A DNA stretch of 64,000 nucleotides from Rhizophagus irregularis (Eukaryota; Glomeromycota; Glomeromycetes; Glomerales; Glomeraceae). The translations under genes were made by a program, and so were the position numbers. Below, in pieces: positions 24,086 through 34,754 of the stretch (positions within the stretch are counted from its first letter, which is position 1; the number at the start of each line of letters is the position of its first letter). A model generated the notes under the pieces. The model saw nothing but the letters and a program-made list of their open reading frames with translations, was not told the DNA's origin and made no database searches. The stretch covers positions 4,121,001 to 4,185,000 of the forward strand of contig NC_089446.1 in the NCBI RefSeq assembly GCF_026210795.1, in the 5' to 3' direction.

Positions 24086-24902
24086 TTTTAACTCATTTAT
24101 TAATTGTTTCTTTTTATTTGTTTCTTTTATTCTTGCGAAAAATAATGGATGTATCATAAAATTTGTATTATAATACTAAAAATACACCAAATAATTAAAT
24201 AAATAAATAAAAATTTGCTTAATTCACTTTATTACATAAAATTATATATTGTTTATCAAAAAGAAAATTTTACTTTTTGTAAAAAATAATATAATGTATC
24301 AGTTTTTTGCAATAAACTTCATATATATAAAACCTGGTACTTGTTCGCTATCAATAATTACATTAATACCCAAGAAGGATATCAGTACCAACATAACTCG
24401 AAAAAAAAAAATTCATAATTTCTATAAAAGACAATAGCACATTAGTAAAAAGTAAATATCTGTTTCACAAATTTGTAATAATGAAATAATAAAAAAATTT
24501 GGGAGACGTTTAAATTACCCTCCATATAAATAATTTGAATTATGCAATGCATGATTTGTGTGCATTCTCATTTACACGATATTGAATTGTTCAGTGTGTG
24601 CATGCCATATTTTTGTTCTTGTCGAATTTGAATGGTAATGGAAGGTGGTTAGTTATTTATTAAAAAACTTTTAAAAATATCAAAAAAAGGAAAGAGAAAG
24701 TGTTGAAAAAATTAATGAAATAGATACAAAAAGTGATCAGAAAAGAAAAGCGATAGTAAATTAATTTCAAGTTGCAATGCAGCTGAAAAAAGAAAATTTG
24801 AAGATAATATCATGATCATATACACACACATAAATACGGGTTAATTCTACTTTAATATACTAACACGTGATCATATTACTATTGTTACAATTAATTCCTA
24901 AT
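24086..24902. other. AT-rich spacer with no recognised gene
   Basis: Sequence between the weak frame and the hAT left end. It shares TACTTGTTCGCTA (about 24340) with 11302, possibly a dispersed repeat remnant. Nothing else is identifiable. Confidence 0.4.
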
Positions 24903-25333
24903 TAGAGTTCTGCAACCCAGCACATGCCCATGCCTAAAAAAAAAATTTTTAGGTACAGGTATAGGCATTACAATAGGCATTAATACCACAAATGTATCAT
25001 TCTTATACGTGTATGACATACTATCTTATACGACCTATATTATGTGATATATTTGTCATATAAAAATATAGCACCTGATCGTATAAAAATAATATATTTG
25101 CACCAATGCCTGGCAAAAAATGGCTTGAATACTAGCATTGGCATTGATACTGGCACTAATACTTGGGCACAATATTAAGTAAATAGTACATATATTTTTT
25201 ACTCAACAACGAAAAAAAATACAATTTTGCAAGAAAAAAATATTGACAACATCAACAACAATTATTAATACATAAATTAAAGAATATAAGTAATTTTTTC
25301 CAGAGTAATATTACGCTATTTCTGGCAAATTGT

Positions 25334-25795
25334 GTCATCGGGCTGGATGTGGGAGGTGCAAGCACCACCCACCTCCGGGTCTACGACCCGTTGCAGTACC
25401 TATATGGCCCCTACGGGGCTCAGGAATCCCCATATATCCGCCACAATCTGGGACAACATCTGGAACAAATATATATATCAAATAACTAGAAAACAATAGA
25501 AAAGGAAGCAATAACGGATATAATGAGAGGGTTGTCCCGGATGTGGCAGATGTGGCAGATGTTTCAGAAAAATTATGAGAGGACATCCCCCCAGAAAAAG
25601 TTTTATTTTTACCCCCCAGATCCGCCACATCCGGAACATATGGAACAAGTCAGGATTCCGTCTAATAATCTGTTGAAAGCAGTGAGATAGCAAACCAGGT
25701 AAGTTAGCAGGTAAGCCCCTAGAAGGTCTATAGAGCCAGTAAGACCAACCCCGTCCCGCCCCCATCAGAAAAAATAAGTAATTGAACAATGGGTA
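25334..25795 (+). repeat. Left terminal inverted repeat of the Polinton-like element
   Basis: This is about 462 bp, the reverse complement of 47621-48081 with only scattered differences. The homology begins at GTCATCGGGCTGG and stops at GAACAATGGGTA. Open frames inside it mirror each other in the two arms and are not genes. Confidence 0.92.
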
Positions 25796-25825
25796 TACCA
25801 TAAGTAACCTATAAGGACAGATAAC

Positions 25826-26185
25826 ATGTATACCCCGCACGCAGTATCAGTAATCCCTAAACTTGTAGGCCATATCCTGGAACTCATTCCAAGTAGCAAT
25901 TTTGGGCCACATCTTTTAGAAGTCAGCCCAATCTGGAAAGCCGAAGCTGAACGAGTACTCTGGAAGCGGCATAAAAAAGCTGAGGAGGCATACGACAGGG
26001 CAGTAGAAAAGAAGGAAAAAGCAAATGATGCTCTTGACCAATCATTGGATGAGGAGGGTATCCTCTGTGAACTTGAATGGGAGGCGTATCAAAAGGCTTG
26101 TAAAGAGTTAACGGACACTAGAAAAGAGCTAACTATAGTAAAAGGAGCTCTTGAGCGGTTTGGATTTCAGATATATGTAGTTTGA
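25826..26185 (+). CDS. Small helical protein next to the left inverted repeat
   Basis: A 119-residue open frame starts at ATG 25826, 30 bp inside the inverted repeat. After a hydrophobic N-terminus (VIPKLVGHILELIP) the rest is strongly helical and charged (KAEEAYDRAVEKKEKANDAL, KACKELTDTRKELTIVKGAL), which suggests a coiled coil. It is followed by a 220-bp non-coding gap before the helicase. I recognise no family. The reading frame is intact. Confidence 0.55.
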   Translation: MYTPHAVSVIPKLVGHILELIPSSNFGPHLLEVSPIWKAEAERVLWKRHKKAEEAYDRAVEKKEKANDALDQSLDEEGILCELEWEAYQKACKELTDTRKELTIVKGALERFGFQIYVV

Positions 26186-26405
26186 AAAAGGGGAAGGGAA
26201 GATTTAGAGCAGTCGTAAAGGTTCGTGGTTTATAGTTTTTTTTTTACCCCTAGAAGATAACCAGATATAACCGGAGGACCGCAAAATCGCAGGACCACAG
26301 GACTACAGGAGGATAACCTGGTAGGAGTGCAGATCTTTGGAAAAAATATTCGGCAATTGAAGATTAGGTAACTATAAATTAGTACTCGATTTGATAGAAC
26401 AAAAA

Positions 26406-28969
26406 ATGACTGCCCAAACTAGCACTCAAGCTCAAGTTATCCCCAAGTTTGGTGAACAGAAGAAGGCTTTTAGTATTGATGAGCTTAAACGGCTCATTAA
26501 CGCTGCAAAGAATATGAGGGATCTCAATCAAGCTAAAGGTTATCTTTGCAGTTACTTTATCCCCCGCTCCAACCCGCATGGAGTCTTCATGTGGCGATCA
26601 GAAATCAAAAACCTCGAGCACATCCCCTGATAAAAATATTAATAAACTTATCCGTCCAATTACCAAAGTCTTTTACACACAATCTGAACAGGGTCCTTCA
26701 CAAAAGGTTGAATTTAATATCAACAAATGGTTTATGATCGAATATAGTACTGTATGTGTAGCTACCTGCGACCCTCAAAAATCCCGTATCTTTAAACTAG
26801 GTGGCCAACTTTATCTCAATATCTTTCCAGGATTCCTCCATATCCTACGTCCGATATCCACTTTTGAATCTACAACCCACCTCGCAGTTAAATTTATCTT
26901 CTCTCACATTCAGGATATCTGGTGTTCAGGCGATTGGAATCTTACTGAGTATATCATAAAGTGGTTGGCCGGTGTGGCAGCCGGAAGGAAAATGTATTCG
27001 ATTCTCTACCTGAAATCTGGACAGGGTTGGGGTAAGAGTATTATAACAGATTTCATTCAACGTAGTGTCTTAGGTACTCAACTTGTTTATAAGACCAGCG
27101 ATCCTCAAACAATTCTTGGAAGTTTCAATGGGCAATTACAAGGTAAGGTTCTTCTCCTCCTTGAGGAAATGCCTACAGAAAAAAGCCAGTGGAATAATCT
27201 GTATCGATCGTTGAAGGATAAGGTAACAGGTGACATAATGGAAATCCATGAAAAATACAAGACGCCAACACATTACAAAAACTTTATATCCACCATTGTA
27301 CTCACTAATGAAAATGCTCTCAGAAGGAGAATGACGATAGGCGCACAGTGTTTTTGGATGTGTCACCATCCCGCAAGGGAGACCTCAACTACTTTAAGAA
27401 ACTCAGCTGACGCTATGAAATACCCAGGCGCCAGTGAGGCATTCTATGCTTACTTGAGAGCCATTGCAGATGCTTACCCGAGACTTCAATGGGAATCCAC
27501 CACCTATGACAACATCTAAGCAGGATCACATCATATCGACTCTCCCACCCCTATTTCAATTCATAAAGGACACTTACCTCATAGTAAAAAATCATATAAC
27601 CGACCTACCTGTTCAAGAATTTTATAGGGTATATACTTCATACTGTGAAACTCATTGCATTACACCCCTATCAAAGATAAACGCTTCTAGAATCCTATCA
27701 AATGAGTTGGGTATAAATAGCAGAAAAATACGTGTAGGTAAGGCAATACCACGAGTTTACAGTATATCCAGGGAGGACCTTTACAAGAAGTTTTTCACCA
27801 AAAAATGGATCCACGAAACAGATGAAATCAATATAGAAAGAATAGATGTAGAAACTCCTGAGAAGCCCGCATCTGATCCAAATGCCTTGGTGAAGTTCTT
27901 AGCAAATATATATAATCCGGCTAGTAAATCGCAAATAGATCAAGAGGAAGTGGAGCTAGTTGTTGAGAAACCTGTTGAAGAAAAACCTACTGAAGAGCAA
28001 CCAGTTGCCAAAAAGGCTCCTCCACCAGTACCACCTAAACCTGATTGCTTGAAGGTAAAACCTGCACTTGTCATCAAAGAGGATCCTATTCCTGAAGAAT
28101 CTCCAGCTCCCATAGAGTCAGATACTGATGAAATTATAGACAGTTTTTCAGACTGTTATCTATCTGATGAGGAACCTGATCAAGAAAATGAGCCGCCTGC
28201 TAAGGAACCTGCATTTGAAGCTGATGATGACTACGACGTTTTAGATGACTTGCTATCTGACTCAGATCCTACAACTGCAGACCAAGTTCCTGAGCAACAA
28301 CCCGAGTCTCCTGCAGAATCTTCTGCAAAATCCAAATTTCTCGTAGATTCCAAATCTTCTACAGAACCTGTAGTAGAACTGACTCTCAAAGAGCAACCTA
28401 TCCCAGAACCTGACACAGAACTAGAAGTTGACTGGGACCCTGAACCAAAGGAAGGTACTCAAGCACACTGGGCTTGGCATGAAAGGCACCGATGGGATCA
28501 TAAGCCATGGGTCAAGAATTCAAAGGACCAGGTCTTCAATGATTTCTACAATACAGGTAAGGATTTATGGGCTAAGTACCAAAACGCATCAGACGAGTAT
28601 GACTGGGAAATACTTGCGTTTGAAGTAGAGGAATGTCCCACAACGCGTATTGAGGACGAGTACCAGTATTACTTTAGGGAGGTAGTAGACCACTTCAAGG
28701 ACTGGATCGAATATAATGGGAACTCACCTAAAACACCTAGCCGTAAAGAACTCGCAAATCTAATAAGAGTATACAAGGAGGATCGTGATGCCGAGATTAT
28801 CCCTACTACCTCTGGTTATGAAACTATGAAGATGAATAAAGGTAAGGCACGAGAAATCCCAGAGGAACGTCCAAAAACTGATATAGAACGTGAATGGGAG
28901 GCCGCCAATGGAATCATCGATGACTGGGACGAAGAGGATACTGAGGGCGCTATCAACGACATATTGTAA
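26406..28969 (+). pseudogene. SF3 (D5-like) helicase of the Polinton-like element, two frameshifts
   Basis: ATG at 26406. The ATPase core has Walker A SGQGWGKS (about residue 204), Walker B VLLLLEEMP, a sensor-1 motif TIVLTNEN, and further on a winged-helix region LPVQEFYRVYTSYC...SRILSNELG typical of D5/P4-type replicative helicases. Such proteins unwind DNA for protein-primed replication. After about residue 500 there is a long acidic, proline-rich tail (EKPVEEKPTEEQPV, PPPVPPKP) unusual for the family. Two one-base gains in C runs (26624-26627 and 27477-27479) break the frame. If they are discounted the gene is exactly 854 codons. No N-terminal primase motif is visible. Confidence 0.75.
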
Positions 28970-29053
28970 GCGCTATTTGAGATTATTTCTTTTTTTTTCG
29001 TATATATATAGAAAGATATTATTTATAGTTGAAGACAAATCATATACATAAAA

Positions 29054-30910
29054 ATGCAATACTCAAGAATCGCCCGCACTTTACCAACACGACCTGACAT
29101 CAAGGAACTTCAGTATTCCGGTGCCCGCTTTTCCAGAGGAGCTATCGCCAGACTCGGTCAGACTCTCCAGGCGCGATTTCCAGATAGAAAGTTCCAGATC
29201 CTACTTCCCTATGAAAACTGGAAACCCGGTGGATGGACATCAGGAAACCAACCAGCCAGCCTCTTCTCACTCTTGGACCACTATGATGAAGCACAACTAC
29301 CGGATGATACAGATCCTGATTACTTTGAACGATTCATAATTTATGTGAGAGATGCTCCACCGGTTGCAGGGGGATGCAATGGGAAGCTAAATGATTGCCT
29401 GTATGAATGCCTGAAGCATATCTATGGTATATTCTCTAAAATACCTGAAACTATAAAAAAGCCTGAATATATCAAAAAGGCATTAGGTCTCAATCGTGAT
29501 GCTCCAGTTCCAGTCTCATATATGGATAAGGTTGAACAACTTGCAGGAAGCCTTGCACTTAATATTGTAGGGGATTCCACTCGAATTTCTAAGAGCAAAT
29601 CTGACAGACGTGCAACCCTCATCCTGTCTGAAGGCTACTACTCTCTTGCACTGAATCCTGGAAGACTTCACCCTAGTAAATTAGATAGAAAACAAAAGTC
29701 TCCCTTTGTTTATCGTGAAGATGGGGTTAATAATGTAGTAACAATATACAATGGTAAGACAGTTAAGTCTCTTACAGTTGGACAGTTTCAGAAAGGTAAG
29801 AACTCTGATAGTTACTCCTTCATCCCTATTGAGAAGAATCGTAAAACTGGAATATATGAAACACTTGAGGAAACATACCAGAGGATCCATGAAGAGCGGG
29901 ATTCCTTTCTACAGGCTACAAAGAAGTTCGGTCTAGGAATCGACTTATCTTACCACAACTGGTCGTACAAGAGAACTGCTCTCTGGCTTTTTGAACGGTT
30001 TAGTGTAGGAGTTCCAGCTAATGATCCTCTTGATCCAGTCGAAGCAGAGTGGATAAGTGATGCAATGATGGGAGGTCTTATCTGGGCAGATAATGAATGG
30101 AAGGGCTATGGAAGACAATACGACGTGACAAGTTTGTATCCAAGTATTCAGCAATCGAATGCTAACTTTCCAATCCAACAAGGTAAGTTTCAAATACTCA
30201 AAGACTTTGTAGACTACGAGGTTATGCCTTGTATGGATTATTTCAAATGCTAAGGTAAGTGGTAATGACATTCTCTTCCGACAGAATAAGAGGGGAGTCT
30301 ATACATTCATTGACTTACAACGAGCAAAAAGAAACTTGGTCTTGATATACAGTTAATCCAGGATGGAAAGCCAAATGCCTTGATATATGACAGAGAAGCA
30401 AGAATTCCTGGGACTGTAATATTTGGTGAGTATGTTCACTTTCTCTTCAATATAAAGAACCAGGGTGGCGTGGCTGGTCGTGTTGCAAAGAGAGTTCTCA
30501 ATATATTATGGGGAGCACTCTGCCAGAGGAAACGCAATTACAAGACACTCACCACAGATCAAACAGATCCATTCAAGTTTCTGGAAGGCCACACACTTGA
30601 CTCCATCATACCAGTAGGATCTGACCAGTGGCGATTCCAATTCACAAACCCAGGTAGTCCCTCAAGGGTGAGTATCACAGGATTGCTCCATTCTTATTAG
30701 CACATGGACGGAAGATGACTTCAGAGTTATTAGAACCATATAAGGATAAAGTACGACGCATCCATACAGATGGATTTATTCTGAGAACAGCCGAGTAGTC
30801 CTACACTTATCACTTGTCCAGAAAATGCATCCAAAGCATTGAAAGCTCTCAAGTTTGAAACCGCAGGATACTGCCACGTAAAAAATGCAAACAAGGTTAT
30901 CTGGACATGA
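29054..30910 (+). pseudogene. Family B DNA polymerase (protein-primed type), broken
   Basis: The frame 29054-30253 reaches motif A, YDVTSLYPSIQ (about residue 356). After a frameshift near 30245, LFRQNK and YTFIDLQRAK continue. Motif B VAKRVLNILWGALC lies in 30380-30700. A last shift near 30665 leads to HRIAPFLLAHGRKM and the motif C region RRIHTDGFIL. The ending HVKNANKVIW is at 30910. Motif C reads HTDG where DTD is usual. The N-terminus lacks obvious exonuclease motifs and has GGCNGKLNDCLYECL (about residues 105-120), which resembles an OTU-protease active-site segment, but this is only a resemblance. With at least three frame breaks it is probably inactive. Confidence 0.75.
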
Positions 30911-31023
30911 TTGGCAAGAATGCAGTTGGATTTACAGTAGGTATATATATTTTTTCTTGCTTGAATGTAAAGTCAATTTGAAGATTCCTATTTATTACAA
31001 AGTACAAAAAAGTATAAGGAATC

Positions 31024-31494
31024 ATGTCAACATATACCGAATTAGCAAGCATTATTAACCGCACTGACAGCATTAGTGATGAAGTTATTTATGATGCATC
31101 ATGCAATCAGTTCACCATTGTCTCTGATGAAACTGTCCTCAAGATTATCCGTGCATTAAAAGACACTATAGTAGTCGCATTAGTATCTGGGTTTAGCAAA
31201 ACCAGCTACCTTGTCCAGAATCATGTGAAGTATATCAAGAGAATCCAGACAGCAAAGTCTCCTGTATCATATGTGAAGTTCGTGGCCAGAAAACTCTTCC
31301 CAGATAATGCAGCATATACTGCTAAGATAGCAAAGATTCGTGAATCATACAAGAATAAACAAGCTCTTTTAGACAAACTTGAGGCCCTCTTCGAGTTGTA
31401 TTATAATGTAACTAAGGACTCATTAACAGGTCCCCCAAAGCGAGCTGTCACTATGAATGAGGCTGAGAAAACCTTAGCAGAACTTCTTGCATAA
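31024..31494 (+). CDS. Hypothetical 156-residue protein of the Polinton-like element
   Basis: Intact frame from ATG 31024 to TAA. It is mostly helical and basic in the middle (FSKTSYLVQNHVKYIKRIQ, AYTAKIAKIRESYKNKQ) with an ETVLKIIRALKDTIVVALVSG stretch near residue 40. No transmembrane segment or zinc site is seen. It lies between the polymerase and the F-box gene on the same strand, after a TATATATATTTTTT tract. I do not recognise a family; it may be one of the minor structural or accessory proteins of the element. Confidence 0.6.
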   Translation: MSTYTELASIINRTDSISDEVIYDASCNQFTIVSDETVLKIIRALKDTIVVALVSGFSKTSYLVQNHVKYIKRIQTAKSPVSYVKFVARKLFPDNAAYTAKIAKIRESYKNKQALLDKLEALFELYYNVTKDSLTGPPKRAVTMNEAEKTLAELLA

Positions 31495-31587
31495 GCGGCT
31501 CCCGTACGAATTTAGTTTATATTTTTTATCCATTTGTAATGGGCATACAGTAATTGAAGATGGCTATAGTATAAGTAACATAACATC

Positions 31588-32005
31588 ATGTTGGACCGAT
31601 TACCAGTAGAAATAGTCGAACGCATTGTTGCAAAGATCCCAGATACTGACCTTATTGCAGCGAGTAAAGTAGATAGTGTGTGGTGGCGGGAGGTTCGTCA
31701 AGAAGCATATAAGAGATGGAAAAATTACGCTACTACAATTGGGCATGTCCAAGCTCTTGGAAAGCCGTTTGAAAAAGGGAATATTGACTGGATATCATTT
31801 GAAGATGTAAACGACTTCTATAAAAGATGGATAGACCGCCTCACCGAGGATCAGCTTTATATTATGGAGAAAATGCTTAGGAATGGGATGGTTGTGGACC
31901 CCCCAGGAAAGGGAAACCATAGAGCATGCATTAAGTGAACATAGATGGGGAGGCGATCCTTGGAGATTGGACTGGAAGTGGAATGATTGGACTCAACAGG
32001 AGTAA
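31588..32005 (+). pseudogene. F-box protein carried by the Polinton-like element, one frameshift
   Basis: The N-terminus LDRLPVEIVERIVAKIP followed by DLIAASKVDSVWWREV matches the F-box consensus (LPxEIxxxIxxxL, then VxxxW). F-box proteins bring targets to SCF ubiquitin ligases through Skp1 (family knowledge). The rest is Trp-rich (YKRWKNY, DFYKRWIDRL). The frame first ends at 31938, but one extra C in the six-C run 31899-31904 would explain this. In the shifted frame the protein continues to 32005 through GGDPWRLDWKWNDW. The product would be about 138 residues with no substrate-binding repeats visible. Confidence 0.65.
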
Positions 32006-32294
32006 GCATTTTGTACTTGACTTTCGTAGGAATTACCCTGCAGAGTCATATTTTTTAGATCCGGCCGGCATTACCGCGTAATCCCGAATTACCGAAAAAG
32101 GAAATTTATGTTACACAAGGTTCCAAACGCATTCTTACCAAATCGATTTTTTGTGGAACGGGTATCGCCCAAAAAGGAAATGATCTACGTACCGCATGAA
32201 ATCACGTGACACTCTACACATTTGTTCAGGGTATCACGTGACATGAACTCCGTTCACATTTTCTGTAATATAATCCATGAATGCATTCTAGGCC

Positions 32295-32472
32295 AATAAC
32301 CCAGTAACTTATTTATCAGGTATCCTTGCATTTTTTCGACAAGGATTGATGACCATGTAACCTTATCATCAGGTATCCTTGCATTTTTGATAAGGACTGA
32401 TGACCATGTAACCTCATCATCAGGTATTCTTGTATTTTTTGATAAGGACTGATACTGATGATAAGGACTGAT
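32295..32472 (+). repeat. Tandem repeat, about 55-bp unit, at the LINE insertion site
   Basis: About three units contain GATGACCATGTAACC, TCATCAGGTATYCTTG and TTTTTTGATAAGGACT. The last part GATAAGGACTGAT is doubled. The gene resuming at 40647 after the LINE begins with GATAAGGACTGATGACCATGT, so the repeat unit includes a copy of that gene's start region. It was therefore present before the LINE inserted. Confidence 0.7.
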
Positions 32473-32574
32473 AGATCTCTTACCGCCGATCTATTAACCA
32501 AAAATTTTCGGAAAGAAAATTTTATATCTTCGTACTAACAACTCTTATATTTTACCCATCTCATACCTTCTAAC

Positions 32575-34707
32575 ATGACTAGTAGAAACCTTGCTAGAAG
32601 AGGTGGCGGCAGCTATAATCCTAATAGTAATAAGGCTGCTCGTCAAGAAAAGAAAAATAACAAAAAACAACTCTCTGATAATTCTGGTTCTGATAGTGAT
32701 AACAATACTCAAAAACGTTCCCGTATACTTACAAAAGACTCCATGGATGAAGACTATGAAGATTTCATTGCCGACGCGCCAGCTGACGGTGGTTTAGTTG
32801 GTTCAACTTCGACCGCTATTCCTCAACAAAATAATTCCTGCAGCACCGCCCAAGAAAATACTCAAGCTTCTACCCCGAATAATTCTGCTGCGCCTACTGC
32901 GCCTGGCCAAGACGCGTCCTCTGGAGCTAACGCGTCTATTCATGCACCAAGAAACAAAGAAAACAACTCATCCCCTAGCGCGTCCCCTAATATGGACGTA
33001 AATGATGGTACATCGCCCGATCAGGTTGTTGATCCCTCCCCCACCATTACCATTAATCGTCAAGATTTCCTGGCTGCGGCTGCGCCCAACTCCGCTCCCC
33101 AAACTCTAGAGAAACTCAAAACTAATAAGGCAATTATAGATGCCGTTAACAATTTATTTTTAGAAACGTACGAATCATATACCGGTCGGGCTCGTATGAC
33201 TGGTTCAGGGGACGCTAAGCGTCTCATCATACATTTTCATACTGCGGAGGCTCGTGATTTGTGTGTTGGAAGCACACATTCCGATTTTCCGGACCTACAA
33301 TTCCACCTGTACGATCCCAAACAACTCCGGTCCGATGAAGACCTCCGTGCAATTCAAGTTACGGATATACCGTTCTTCATTACTAAACTGCAACTCCACT
33401 CCTACTTCAAGAAATTCGGCAATCTCCTTGCCCTTCATCTCTACTCAAGGAAAGGTGCTAAGATGCAACAAGCTCGCATTGTCTATGATCATGCTGATGC
33501 CATCTCCCGTTTCTCTACTCAATGGGCAGTTTACTGCTTTTCCACCTGCTTACGTGTTACCCCATGCCATTACTCTTTGGATCAAAAAGCTGCTCGTAGA
33601 GTGTTTGTAGCTGTTCTCTCTGGACTTCCCGCTAATACCAAAGATATCCATCTCGCTCCTTTGGTCAAAGAACATGGAGCAAAAGCCATTAACATCCCCC
33701 TTTCCCTAAATTCTTATAAACCCAAACCTTGGGCTTATATTACCTTCAATTCGCAAGAGACAATGGATGCCGCTATGGAGCAGACTATTGGTTTCCAAGG
33801 TCGTACTCTTCGATGGGGTACATCCAACGATTCGAAAGCTCTTTGCCACCGATGTGGTAAACTTGGTTGTGCTTCTACCTCCTGTCCGCTTAACCAACGC
33901 CGTGGTCGTTCACGTACTCGTGACCCTGTGGCTGCTCTTAAAGAACGCTTCAATATTGGCCAAAGGCCCGCCCAACAAAGAACGCCGCGCAATAATTCTC
34001 GATCTCGATCTCGATCTAAATCTCGGGATCGTTCTGCTTCAACTCAACATTCTAATTCCAACTCCAATAGATCTAATAATAATAATTCCAATATTAATGC
34101 TAAGCCCTCCTCCTCTGGCTCAGCTAACTCCTCCTCAACTGCTCATGGACGTACACCTTCCAACAACCGTAAAGGCAAAGATAGATCTGTTTCCTTTTCG
34201 TCCAATGCTCGTGCTCCACTCCCGGATCCGAATTCTCCTAATGCTCTTGAGGCTGCCCTTAAGATTCTTAATGTTTTAAAGGATCTTCAACAAGATGTTG
34301 CTCGAGTGGAATCCCGCATCTCATCCCTTGAACTTAACAACCAACGGCTCTCTGCTATAGAAGCCCATTTAGGTATTAATCCTCCCTCTGCACCTGTCGT
34401 TAATACTGAACCTGATCGAATGGAAGAAGACCCTCCTGAAACCACTGGCACCTTAATCCAGCATCCCAATGCTCCTTTATCTGCTGGTTCAATGAAATCC
34501 TCTTCCCCTACATCTACATCCAACAAAGCCCCACACTCTGCTTCTGCATCCACTTCTAACCTTTCCCCGCAAGACGAATTGAACTCCGTTATTCAAAATC
34601 AAAAAGCGATTAAAGATACTTTACAATCGCTCACTGGTTCCATCCAAGGTTTTATTGCTTCTCTTGGTGGTTCTCCCTCCGATCGAGCTTCAGCTCCTTC
34701 GCAATAA
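32575..34707 (+). CDS. LINE ORF1: RRM/zinc-knuckle RNA-binding protein
   Basis: An intact 710-residue frame. The N-terminal 200 residues are low-complexity Ser/Asn/Ala/Pro. Two RRM-like units follow, around IQVTDIPFFITKLQLHSYF and VAVLSGLPANTKDIHLAPLV. Then comes a zinc knuckle CHRCGKLGCASTSC, in which the usual histidine is replaced by cysteine (CX2CX4CX4C). An Arg/Ser-rich stretch (SRSRSRSKSRDRS) and a C-terminal coiled coil (LKDLQQDVARVESRISSLEL) complete it. It binds the element RNA for retrotransposition (family knowledge). ORF2 starts 47 bp after its stop. Confidence 0.88.
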   Translation: MTSRNLARRGGGSYNPNSNKAARQEKKNNKKQLSDNSGSDSDNNTQKRSRILTKDSMDEDYEDFIADAPADGGLVGSTSTAIPQQNNSCSTAQENTQASTPNNSAAPTAPGQDASSGANASIHAPRNKENNSSPSASPNMDVNDGTSPDQVVDPSPTITINRQDFLAAAAPNSAPQTLEKLKTNKAIIDAVNNLFLETYESYTGRARMTGSGDAKRLIIHFHTAEARDLCVGSTHSDFPDLQFHLYDPKQLRSDEDLRAIQVTDIPFFITKLQLHSYFKKFGNLLALHLYSRKGAKMQQARIVYDHADAISRFSTQWAVYCFSTCLRVTPCHYSLDQKAARRVFVAVLSGLPANTKDIHLAPLVKEHGAKAINIPLSLNSYKPKPWAYITFNSQETMDAAMEQTIGFQGRTLRWGTSNDSKALCHRCGKLGCASTSCPLNQRRGRSRTRDPVAALKERFNIGQRPAQQRTPRNNSRSRSRSKSRDRSASTQHSNSNSNRSNNNNSNINAKPSSSGSANSSSTAHGRTPSNNRKGKDRSVSFSSNARAPLPDPNSPNALEAALKILNVLKDLQQDVARVESRISSLELNNQRLSAIEAHLGINPPSAPVVNTEPDRMEEDPPETTGTLIQHPNAPLSAGSMKSSSPTSTSNKAPHSASASTSNLSPQDELNSVIQNQKAIKDTLQSLTGSIQGFIASLGGSPSDRASAPSQ

Positions 34708-34754
34708 CTGATTTCTCAACTCTTTTCCCCGTTTATAATTATCATTGTGTTCTA

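Noticed and set aside
25335-25840. Open frames inside the left inverted repeat as genes
   Set aside because: The same frames appear in the right repeat (47606-48089), and they have low-complexity translations and no domain; they reflect TIR sequence.
33706-34553. Antisense frames across LINE ORF1
   Set aside because: They are shadows of the intact sense frame with no features of their own.
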